The notes under the pieces are model-generated. The model worked only from the letters and a program-made list of their open reading frames with translations, was not told the DNA's origin and did not search any database. From positions 45,450-109,449 of the forward strand of contig CAADRB010000060.1 of the NCBI GenBank assembly GCA_900708905.1: a stretch of 64,000 bases of DNA, given 5' to 3'. The stretch is from Hymenolepis diminuta. Lineage: Eukaryota; Platyhelminthes; Cestoda; Cyclophyllidea; Hymenolepididae. Shown in pieces: positions 49,401 to 61,400 of this stretch. Position numbers and translations under genes: made by a program. Every line of letters starts with the position of its first letter. Position 1 is the stretch's first letter.

Positions 49401-52400
49401 NNNNNNGATGATGAAAATTCTCGGCCATTCATCCAATCCTGAGTTTTGAGAGCTTTATGGGATGGAACCGAATCTTGTTGAAAGACATGGAGCTTTCCAC
49501 CATTGGCTATGCTCTCTATCCAAGGTGGCTTAACGATAATGGTTTGAAGAGTCTTAGCATAGGCATCTGAATCTGCATTGACTCGAAGGTCCTGTGGCAA
49601 AAATGGAGGAGTGATAATGTGCCCCTCCCTCACTGCTAACAACACTGAAAAGCATCATTGTTAGTGGAAAATTCGTGCGTGTATAATAGTCGGAACTTCA
49701 GTGGTGTCCGTCTGCGTAAGGCCATCTGTCATTTCTCGGATTGACTTTTTCATCCTGATGAAAGTTTTTTTCGTCGGAGAAAAACCAAAGACACTGCTGT
49801 TCTTCTGGGTGCCTCAATTTGTTTAAGAGTCGTTTTGCACGTACTCAGCAATTCCTTTGAGCTGTTTTTGTCCACATCAACTGACAACCCCGCCTAAGAA
49901 CGTGTGAGATTTGTATCCGAGGTCTTGATGAGCAGCATTCCTTACATATTGTTGTTTTTTCAGACACTTGAAGATGTTCGGCAAAATGTCGCGCATTAAA
50001 TTCCTAGGATTTTCGTCCATCATTTCATGCACTCTTCTGATAACTCGGATATTATGAGTCAGCAGAGTGTTGACAATGCTGTTTTCTCTTGCTCATGGTG
50101 GCCAATTCGTCTCCATTGTTTTCGTTCATTTCCTTTTTAACTTTGCAAATAAAAGATCTGCCGACTTTTAGAAATCTCGCAATTTCTAAATACTTGTGTT
50201 TCGCTTTTATAGACACAGTAACCGCGTGTCTTTTCATTTCACGATTTGTAGTAGTATCTGCTATGAGATCGTCTGATATAAAAAATTCATTAATTAGTAT
50301 TATCGGGTTAGTTTTAATTACAGAAATTTAAGTGATCTCAAGTAGCTCACGCATCCTGTATAATCACAAATTTTTAAAGACTTAGGCAAATCAAGCTGAC
50401 TCAGTGGCTGACAATGCCAGGTCAATCTGGATTTACAATTTCGTATATTAGTATCAGTTAAGGTCAAACGTATTAGGTCTAAGGATAGTCGAAGTCTCAC
50501 GTAATGAGATGAAACCGGGTCTAAAGGAGATCCGGTTAGTTTATCAAACGGATGATGAAAGATAAATAAATGAAATGTTAAATCATGATTTAATTGAAAT
50601 CAAATAATCGTAATGAATGCATATTCTTTAATAACATTTTGTGATCGAACGTCATTTTTGTACTAGCGCAATTATACCGGTAACTTTCTTGTTCGAAGAG
50701 TGGTCTGAAGTTTACTTTTAAATCTAAAATAATTATAGGGCAGTCTGATTCTAAAAAAGGATTGCAGATATTGTCATATCTTGGTGAGCACAGGTTCTGA
50801 CGATCTGTCCAGACCCAGAGTCGTGAGAAAGAAAATAAGTGTTGGGATCCTATGAATCAGTCACCAAGGTGACATTTTGGTGACAACAGTCAGTTCTTTG
50901 AGCGCTATAGCTTTGCATACTCTCTGCGCCTCTCATGTTTTCATTAGCATCCTTGAAATCAGCTTCAAATAAGGAGAATTGCATACCAAAAGATTGTCGG
51001 GTCTTTGATTTGTTGTTCAATATCAGAAATTCATGTTCAAGTTTTAATACTCCGAACATTAGCCCATTCGTTTTAGTTTTGGCCATTATGAAACCAGTAC
51101 GAAGATAAGGGATCAGAAGGGTTCTGAAAGCAACGTCAAGGTACCAGAAGTCTTGCTACATTTGATCTTTGGATTCGGGTTGTATAATATTTACTAGATG
51201 GGTAGTTCACATTCCAAAACTACCCAAACGCAGCAAGTGCTTGTCTAAGGTACTCTATGTTTATTGACAGTTTTTAATCTAGAAAAGTCGATCTTGGCTC
51301 TTCATTTCATTTCTCTTCATAATGGCTAAAAAGGTTGAACGATCTTGCTTGATATTCAACAGCTTACAGTTTTAACCAGGAATTTAAAACCTAGATGTAA
51401 TAATGCGGTCCACTATTAGGGATGGAGAATGAATTCAGAATAGAAGCTTCATGTCATCTTGGGTATAGTCCAATACTTCATATTCTAGCATCCCAATGTT
51501 CATGTTTCAGAATTTGTCCGTTGTTCATCGAATTAATTTTTGCCTGATTATTGATCACCTGATTATTTGAAATGGATTATCAACCACGTTAGATAATTCC
51601 AATGACAGGTGCTACTATGATGCTAACATAGTATAGCTCACTAGAATTCATTCCATGAATCTACAGACTATGTTTTTTTTTTGAATTTGGTCGGTTAGCA
51701 TCCTTGAATGTGTATGCTGTCAATGCTTTTTCTCTTTATTTGATTTAAAAACTGATTCAGACATCTCTTCGAGCAAAATCGCAGTGCAATTTATTTGGAA
51801 TAGTAGTTAGTTTATATTCATTTCCGCAAATAGTTTATATCTTCGATTATTTTATGGACACTAATATTTCCTATTTTCTTATGCCTATCATTGTGGTTAA
51901 TTTCAGCTTATAATATGTTAAATTTTCTGGTCTTAGGCCTGAGAAGTCTCCAGCTAACTTGCCCACAACAGCAGTTGAACGTCGATCTAAATTAGGGGAA
52001 CATAGGTCTTTTGATTCCACCCTCTCAGAATTTACTGTCGCTACAGGAGTAACTTCCCATCGTCGTTGGTCTGCTTCTAGTCCTTCCACCGACACAGATG
52101 GTATTACGTCCTTTGATGGACGCCTTGTACCTAATGATCAGGTGAGCTTCTTTCTTACAAATGATTGTGCAACTACTTATATCCAGTAATAAGTAGTCGT
52201 GCATTGCAGGTTCGTCATCCGATTGCGATTCGAGCCAATCCCGCCCCCTTGAATTCGGGTACTCTGCCAACAGCCCCCCGTGCACCCACTCCACCTCCTA
52301 GGGCTCGAGCTAAGACCTTGACATCTGACATCGTCAGTCGACCTCATCCGGTAAGTGGGGAAGTTTGAGAGAACCTAAAGCTATCTTATCTAGGAGTTCG

Positions 52401-55400
52401 AGAGAAAGATGCTTTGATGTTTGTTATTGAAGTATATGTTTTTTTTTTAATACAAAACAGAGTTTTGATCAAATAGAGATATCTAACTATGACATTATTG
52501 TCCACTGCCTCATTTAGATTCATTATTGATTAGAATGGCTTATAATTTATGCTTTCGTGATTCGTCTAAACAGGCATCTTAAATATGTGGTGTTGATATA
52601 GCTACCGAATATTTATTTCAGTAGATAAAATGCGTTTATCGTTTTTTAAATCAAGTGCTAATATCTTGTACTATGGAGTTACTTTTATGTGGAGAACGCA
52701 ATCGCTAATTGGATATTAAAGTCAAGACTCCTTTAAATATCAGACAAAACTGAAAGGCTCTGATATACTGGCAAATTTGACCTAGGATATGTACGTTGCA
52801 AGTGTTAGATAACGTGGGGAGTCGATAAACTGCCCAATGGTCTGGGTGTTGGAAGGGGGGTCATTCTCACAACCATGTGAAGAGGGTAATAAACCGAATA
52901 AAAACAGGAAAATACTGGTTCAGTTTGTTAAAACATTAGATTTACTTATTACGAAAGCCCAATTGTCCCAACTTATTGTCACTGAGATTGTTTTACTAAA
53001 TATATTTCCTACCACTTAAAAGAAGCTTATCGGTGTGAAACTAATGAATTTCCAATTAGTTTATAGCTGGTTTCGCCAATTTATGGTGACCTCTTTACTC
53101 GACACAGATCCCTTCCCTTTTATGTTCCCTATACTCTGTTCATTATATTGAACTCAGCGGTTGACCTCAATCGACAATTAGTTGATATTTTTCTGGTTAA
53201 CAGAATCCCCGAGACACAACCAAATTCTTGATTTAACCCAACGGTCGTATTTACTTCCTTTTCCGATTCCCTATTTTGGGTAAGTTGGGGCTGACAATTT
53301 AGCGGCTCTTGGTTGAGATTTCGGCCATCCCTAGTTTTACGGTTTATAGCTTGATACTGTGAACATCGCAGCTAGCAGTAAGAATCCATAATGGTAACTT
53401 GCATTAGTTAGGCGCATCATACGTTATATATGATAATAATTGTGAAGTCTTGTTTCAAAAATTCGATTCCTTAGAGGAAACAAAATATGATATCTTATGT
53501 AATCCTATCCGTAGAGACAAATCAAGAAACAAACAGAGTCTATTTCCGCTAACCAGCCGTTTAATTTGCTTTTTTTTAGTATTAGGAAGAAGAATAATGA
53601 TTGTTTATTACTGATGTTAGATTCATGTTAGATCTTGTCTTCTGCTAGCGTCTTGGCTATTAGGAGGGGAGTGATTGATCAACCATCTATATAAATCAAC
53701 TTTTCCGTAAACTATGAATCCTAGGAGTATCCAATTCGCTTATTGAAAGGGAGACAAATTATGGAACTGGGATATTTGAACATAAAGACATGAATAAGTT
53801 AATTTTACCTGAGATGTGAAAAAGGGTATAACCTGAATCAGGTAATGAAATTTTGTAAAATATCATGACTTTATATGCACCATCCCCTACCGATTCCCTT
53901 TCCTCAGCTTATACTGGGCTGCTTTATTGCTTTCCTGCGATAAAATAGTCAAATATTTTATCTTGCTGAGGATGAAAAATACTTGAGGATCGTTACTTTC
54001 AGAAGATATCTCTTGATACACTGCTCTCTATTCCAACATCTAATTCGTGAGAAACTGGTACTTAATGATCTGTCCTTATGTAGCTTTTCGATATTCTATA
54101 TCACCAAATGCGCTTTTGTGTTTGGCTGAGAATCTGCTGTTTTATTTCCAAAAGGTCAGATTGAACTTCTAGCACGAGAAATACGCCCCTAATTTTATGA
54201 AACCACGCGTTTCCAGTAAGTAACGCTAATAACAGCTTCAATTAATCTTGATATCTCTATCTTTAATTACACCGCCAGATTCGAATCTACATGTTCTACC
54301 ACGTTAAATATATCCTGCGTATTCTATAATGGCGCACTGTATTCATTTATTAGAACTGCTTGTTTGAGTCCGATCAAGTTTGGCTTGGAGATACCCTCCC
54401 CCCACAAAATCATTTGGCTTCCTCGGCCTTTTCCAAAATCAGACGGCCAAGAATTCATTGAAGAGAAAAAGATATGTTGAGATGGAGGCAAGTTGAGAGT
54501 CAAAAATTTGAAAAGTAGAACAGGCGTCAACACAGAGTTAATGGAAACGAAGTTCTGATGAAGAGCCTATATAACGATAAGTTGGGTTGACTGTTCTGCG
54601 TTGTGGGAAGCGTTCGTCCAAATGCATCTTTATTTAGGCACACCATATAGATAAAACAAGCGAATAATGAAGGGATCTATAGTCCGTAAGATGTATGAAA
54701 GATAGAACCAATAGGTACTATAAGTAGAAATGGTGAGAGGTAACAGCCATCTTGCTCGTGATCACAAACCCTCATTGAGATCGTTAAATGATCTAGACAA
54801 CGACCATAATGAGCTCCCGATTTGGCTGGTCTCGATATAATGCTACAAGTACCGAGAGAAAAGAAGCACCATGATAAAATGCTTTCTTTACTGTGCTAAT
54901 CGCTTGCTGACTGCGTGTCCTACATCATCTATTAGGTTGTGTCGGTCTTGGTGGTCAGGTTGACATATGAAGCATTACATGATTGTCATGAGATAACGTT
55001 GATGACGATTTAAGAAATGCCTAGAAGAGAGTTGAGAAGTTGAAGCAGAATTTCATAATCTTTTATTCAACTAGATCGATTGACCTTACTTGAGTTTCTT
55101 AGAAATGCGCAATAAAATTTCATTGATCACACTATTTACTTAATACTTGGGGCTGAACGAGATTTAGCTAGATTTAAGAGACAGAAATTTCATAATTTAC
55201 CCGTTATTTAACTATTACTATTTTCTATAATTTGGTGCTTTTCCACGTTCAAAAATTATGTTTATGCCTTGTCTGGACTTTGCTTTTGCCTCAGAACACT
55301 AGAATTATAAGAAAACTACTTAGAGCGCCATACAATCTCATATTAGATCGATTTTCCATGCTGTACAATTCTTATTAATACATTTACTCTTTTCTGATTA

Positions 55401-58400
55401 AAGAACTGTGACCTTCTCCCTGTTTATTCATACTTTAAATATTATGCCCTTGTCTCAATCTTCCTCCCCCTCCTCCCACTTTGTGGTAGTGAAGTTTATC
55501 TGTTCATTTCAATTCGTTAACCACATCACAACTAGTAGTCTTGAGCAAAGTTTTTCCGTAACACACATGCTAAAACTAGCACAGCAGTTAGATTAATATG
55601 GCAGATTTTTCTAAAGCGAGAGCTGTAAGTAACTTTCATGTTCTTGTGTCTAGCTAACAGCGTAAACACACACTATGGGGTCATGCTCTCAAGTCTTCTT
55701 TTATTCCAATGCTACCAAATTCTTGTCAATCTCTCGCACACACGAATGCACAAATGTATCAGAGTGCGTGAGTCACCAACGACAACTTAAGACGTAATTA
55801 GATTGCAGGTGATGAAAGTTCTTATGATTACTCCTTTTTATTTCAAACACTGTGTATATATAGTTCGATTTGCAAGTGGCTTCAGCCTTAATCTTTGATC
55901 AGTACTGGAATCTAGGGTTTGCTTTACTAATGATGTAACCACTGATGTAACCCCGACAGCTACTGTGATATTCTTTAGTGTCTGCCGGATTAAGCAGACT
56001 GCATGGAGTAAGCTGAATACCTTTTTCTCAAACGGAGGTTTGCTTATTAGGAAGAGATTTAGGGTATACTCCATTTATTTATGAAGGTAGTGCAAATGTA
56101 ATGAACAGCACGGCTCAATCAAGGCACCAAGTCATTTGTTTGACCAACTCACTATGTTTAAGACAATCTACAATGCTTATTCCCATTTCTGGAAGCTTAA
56201 GTGTCCACTTCATGATAATCCGAATGTTTTCCGAAAGAAACAGTATATTTGCAATATCGATGGGATCACTGTTCTAAGATACAACAATCAATATGACCTG
56301 AAGTATTCAGTTTCCGAATGCTTTGAGTCTTTTATCAGGCTGTCATCTGCAACGTTGACATTAAATTTAATGTGAACCTTTTGAAAAAGCAGTAAAGAAC
56401 AGTACATTTTCTTCTGAGAAGCGAATTTCCCGCATCTCATCAACCGTACCTCCTTATCCTATCCGTAAATGATATCCCCATAGCAACGTATCCGTTTTAT
56501 ATCAATAAGACTACGTGGAAAATTATTGGCTGTCTACTTAGTCAATAATTGCGACAGTGGCGAAATTTCATTTCCAAACAGAAGCGTAGAAAGCCAATAA
56601 TCGATAAATCGTCTCAGATACACTGTACTTAATCTAACCGATTTTCTATTTGTCGATACTGGTGTTTTTTCGGGAACTGCCTATTAACTCTATAATTGAT
56701 CATCACAGGTAGTCACAGCTCCTCTTTGTTTACTGTTTTTTAACCCTAGTTGACGCATACTCTTTTACAATTTATTGATATATATTCTTCAGCGAGGTCA
56801 TGTTTAATGAATGACAGATTTAATACAGTCTATTCAGAGGTAATAGTAATAATTTTCTTGGCCTATATTGATGGAAAGTGTCTTTTGTTATTATAAAAAC
56901 ACAGATTGCTATGAAATATGACTCTCTTGACTGCAGAATAATACAAGTTCCTAGGAGCCTACGCTATATATCACGTGGATTTATGACTTTTAATTGATCA
57001 ACAAATAAGGATCTACTGAATGCTGCAGCTGCTTTGTATCAATTCCTTTACTTAAGTCACTTAATTAAATGTTATTTTGGAGCATTTGTGCTGGTTAGAA
57101 AGTCAAGTTGATTTAAGCCGATATGGATTTTTCACCTGTTTAGGTCTCAAATGGTGTTATTCTTTGCAGTGTTGAAAATAGTCTACAGGTAAACTTGCAT
57201 AATCGCACGATTGTTGACAAACGCAGAAGGAGGTACTTGAGAATTCTATATAGGACTCAAGAGGATAGATGCACAGTTTTTACAACACGCTAATGAACGT
57301 GTTTTATTCGCCATTCGAAAATCTTAGCTGATGATTTTGTGTACCGGTTGAATCGCTAATTGGATATCTGGCGCTGCATAAGTTGCTTTTTAGTCCTTTT
57401 GATGACAAGTATATGATTTGGATAAGGGAGATGTAGCTTTCAATGTTATACTTAAGGAAGACAGGGCAAAATGAAATTAAGGGACCTTTTCATAAAATGC
57501 AAGCATTAATGCAACTCCATTTGGAATTACTGTCATTTTCTCATTTCATTTCAGCGTTTCATTTGGCTGGAGCCGAGCCTTAAAGATGGTTATATGCGAA
57601 AATTGTTCAAGATGTTAGTTTCCATGAGCAAGGGTTTATTTTCACTTGTATTTTTACAATCATTTCATTTCACGTATCCGTTCGAATTCCCCGGATTTCA
57701 AAAGGTAACGTACACCCAAACACACTATGTTTAAAAGATTGGGTAATTGTGTTACATCCTCAGAATTCCTCTTTGTGCTTACTTTTTAAAGGATTTAGTT
57801 ATATTTTGCAATCCTGATCCACTCATTTTTCCATTTTGTTTTATTTCTACTTACTCGAAAAAAAACGAACTGTATTTTTCGGGCAAGATACTAAATAGGT
57901 TTTGTATTTTTTGTCGCTATTATTAATTGAATAGGATATTAAGTCCGTTAATGACTTGCAAAGTCATATCAGTGGCATGATTTGGACATGGTGTGAGCGT
58001 CTTTTTAAATAACATTTTCGGAGAAAAATAAGGCGAATTGTGAAGTTAGGAGATCTACGTCCCGAAACCCATGATTTATGCATAACTCGAGTTGTGCTTT
58101 GCGCTGTTTGCCATCAAGACCTTCATGGGTTGAGTATTTGGAAGTGTTTTGTTCAGTTTTTAGGCGCCTAGGTGATAGTTACACTAGATAGTAATTCTCA
58201 AGAGCGATAGTTTGCATTCTTTTGAGTATCCTTTATCTCATATTTGACACATCGGTTCACATTCCTCTAATAGTGAAATAAGACTCACTTGGTGTTGACC
58301 TAATTTGAAGATTATGTGGTGGCGCCACTCTTACCTTCTAGTTAAAGAACCTTCGTTGGCATAAATTGTGATTTATAGGTGATCTTGTATTAGCAAGGAT

Positions 58401-61400
58401 GACGAGATCTAACGCGATTTTAACATAGAAGAGTTCACCAGATTCTTATGTTATTCTAAATTCTCATTTTATAGTGTATTGGTATAACACTTAGCAAAAC
58501 ATCTTTTTTTTAAATAGAGGCTTTAGGTATCCTCAACTCTTTAAAATAAGAATAACTCATGAAGGCCCTATCGTGGCATTGGAATTGGCGTCAAGATCCG
58601 TCGATCGAGGACCTGTGGTCGTTTCAGCTTACCTCTAAGTTACAAAACCCAATGCAGACAACAAGTCTTTTAATGAGGTAGGCTAGGCGGACTGTTTACT
58701 GGACGTCATAGCCCACAAACAATGACTGTTCAATGAAAGTCCTCTGTTCTACATTGGTCGTTCTTTATTCTGATCAAAATAGAATGAATTGGGATTTTTT
58801 CTTATGTTCCAAACACGTGTTAGACTTAAACAGAGTAAAGCCGTTACAAGTTGAACTTTTAAATTAATGGCCCTGCAGAATGCTACTATCGATGGATACA
58901 ATTGACAATATGGAACTGTTCACAGGCCATGAAGATGTTTTGAGTGAAAGATTTTGGTGCCTGGAATAAAGTGTTTGGGATTTTATTTGAGAGCTTAGTG
59001 GTTAGTTGCAGTAGAACCAATTTTTCCTGGACTTTGCTTTTACATTCATATTTATTTAGTCCATTTGAACCAAGATATCCGAATCACTCCACGTGTGGTT
59101 ACAGCCTCTTTTTGAGTGTTCAGTTCAAGTCGAGTCGGCGAAAATTGAAGTGGATGTTGGTTTTCAGGAGCACTCATTTGCATTTTCTTGGTCTTATCTA
59201 GTTCAAATTCGTCTGACTGCTGAAGAAAGTGTACACCCAAATCCACGCAGTTTAACGAATAGGGCGGAAGCAGAGCTCTTCTAGTTTTTGGAAGCTACCT
59301 AAATCTCATCTATTAACCAATATGACAGGATGATACTAGTTTTCATGATTAATTATAGAGACGCTCACTAGATGTCACTTTTTTTTCTATTTTCGATCGC
59401 GTATTCCATAAACTATTTTAATTCCTTTAATAGCAGGAAAGAATTTATCTATTGTTCTGGTTATAAGGTTGATGGCCATGTTGATTCCACCTTATTTTTC
59501 AAAGAATTTAAGACTTACATCTAGTGTAGACCAATCCACTTTGATCAGTTCAAATTGCTTGGAAAACGCTTTGATGCAAGATATTATATGATATATATGA
59601 ATCAACATGAAGCACTAATTTCTCTATTTTTAACCATCAAAGTGAATGCATTTTAAATGAAACAAAACCATGGGCGTGGATATAGACAGACTCAGTGACG
59701 GAATATTCATTAAGAGAGTGTGTAAAAAAAGGCTGCAATCTCGTTACCGGTAAGCTGAGTAAAGTTCGAATAGTGGGGGTTAAATAAGAATGAAAAACGA
59801 AAAAAAAACTTAAGAACCGAGAGATGAGCCGTCCAGAGAAATGCGTATGGATAAAAAAATGAGTAGAATCGGGGACCAAGTAACCATAGCCGAAGACGTA
59901 AACGAGAAATAAAGTCACTACTAGGCTATTTGCAAAAAGTATCCATCTGGACTGGTAAGTGTTGTGCCATTAATTCATCAGTACATCGATAGATACATTT
60001 CCTGTTTTCAGAACTCTTACCATCGTCACGCCAACGAACTTATAATAATAAATAGTGCGCTGCACTCACTGTACTCAAAAACTTCAAATTGTACTATGTT
60101 AAACTCCTTTGATAATGACCTTTTTCATTGTATGACATACCTTCATTACATAATTATAAAATAGCATATAATATGAGATGTTATACAATGTAATATTATT
60201 GCATATTTCTCACTGTTTTTACCTTTAGTCTCTTCAAAATCCCGCGGTCCATGTTACAACCATGCTTCCAATTCAGTGAGTTTAACTTTTCAGATAAATT
60301 TTTATAATTAGGTTTTATGAATCAGAAAATCAAGGTGCCATTGGCACAGAAGTTATCGTGCCTATCCGCGAAGTCAGGGAGATCAAAGGTCCGATGATCT
60401 TTTGTGCATTCCCAGTGAGCGGAATGGTTAACCGCACAAGCTAAATTTGACTAATTGGAGGAGTGTTAGAATTCGAGTTCCTCACCAGGGAAGCTCCGGC
60501 GAGCTACTCCTCTGTCCAAAATGAGTGTCGAAACGCTTTCCTAACTAGACGTAGGAGTTATAGTAAAACGAAATCAAATTAGACGCCAATTATGGGGATT
60601 TAGTTGGTCTTAATGAAACTTTGAAAATGAAAATATAGTAATCAATTTTAAAATTATGAAAAGGGAGTTTGTCCGTACGATTTAGCCTATACTTACAGTA
60701 GAAATGGAAGTAATATTATTAACTTAAACGATGAATCCCTATGCCTTTCCAAAGTTTTCATCCATGTCATCACTAATCGCTGAGACCTAGTTAACTCCAC
60801 CTCACGGTGGTGCTTAAAGTAATTGACCCTACTGTAACCTCAAGCTCCCATCGTGTGTCCTCGAGTAGTTCGTTTTAATTATCGGAATAAGCTAATTAAG
60901 TGGTCCGCTTCCCTGCGGCGGTGTCCGGAACTATTCCACACTATTCTTCCTTTATGGGTCTATATAAAGCCTTCTTACACTATAAACACGCACATGGTTG
61001 CCATTCATCTGCTCCTGCGCTTCCCTCTCGTATTCTCTGTTCCTCCTCTCTCCTACCCTCTTGAACACTTCATCGTGGTTTGTTCGATACATTTTGGTCG
61101 GGTCAGCTCTCGGTGTTCTGCTCTACAATTGTCTTTAGGCCTTATACTTAGCTACAAACTATGAAAGTGCACAATAGCTTTTACAAGTTTTAATTATGGA
61201 AAGGCACCTGAATAAGAGGAACTATAAAGAAGCACAGTACGGTATAAATCGGGAGAAAGAATCAAGAAGAAGCGGGAAATGAAATCAGGACACCAAGATT
61301 CGTGCTTTATTTGAATTATAGAAGCATTGAGTACTTCATTTCCTTATAATCAGTCATTCATTTGGTTATATTATTATGCTCACATTTCAAGAATTGACTC

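Larger units (their letters stand above)
48966..50360 (-). mobile_element. mariner transposon relic with terminal inverted repeats
   Basis: About 1.4 kb, the usual mariner size. The ends are imperfect inverted repeats: TGCAGGGTGCGTAAGACATC on the left and, read inward from the right, TACAGGATGCGTGAGCTACT. Each is flanked by TA, the mariner target duplication. The transposase lies on the minus strand. It has an N-terminal helix-turn-helix-like segment (50052-50237), WFFSDEKNF with the first catalytic Asp near 49774, and [12 protein letters not shown] with the second near 49473. Past the assembly gap come VVEKEVNKH and [14 protein letters not shown], then a shifted frame with VVEAEGG. In-frame stops and at least one frameshift show it is inactive. 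The segment expected to hold the third Asp falls in the gap. It sits in the large REPS intron. Confidence 0.85.

Noticed and set aside
55838..56375. Two opposing frames in the large REPS intron that looked like a possible LINE or pol fragment
   Set aside because: No reverse-transcriptase motif such as a YxDD box could be found.
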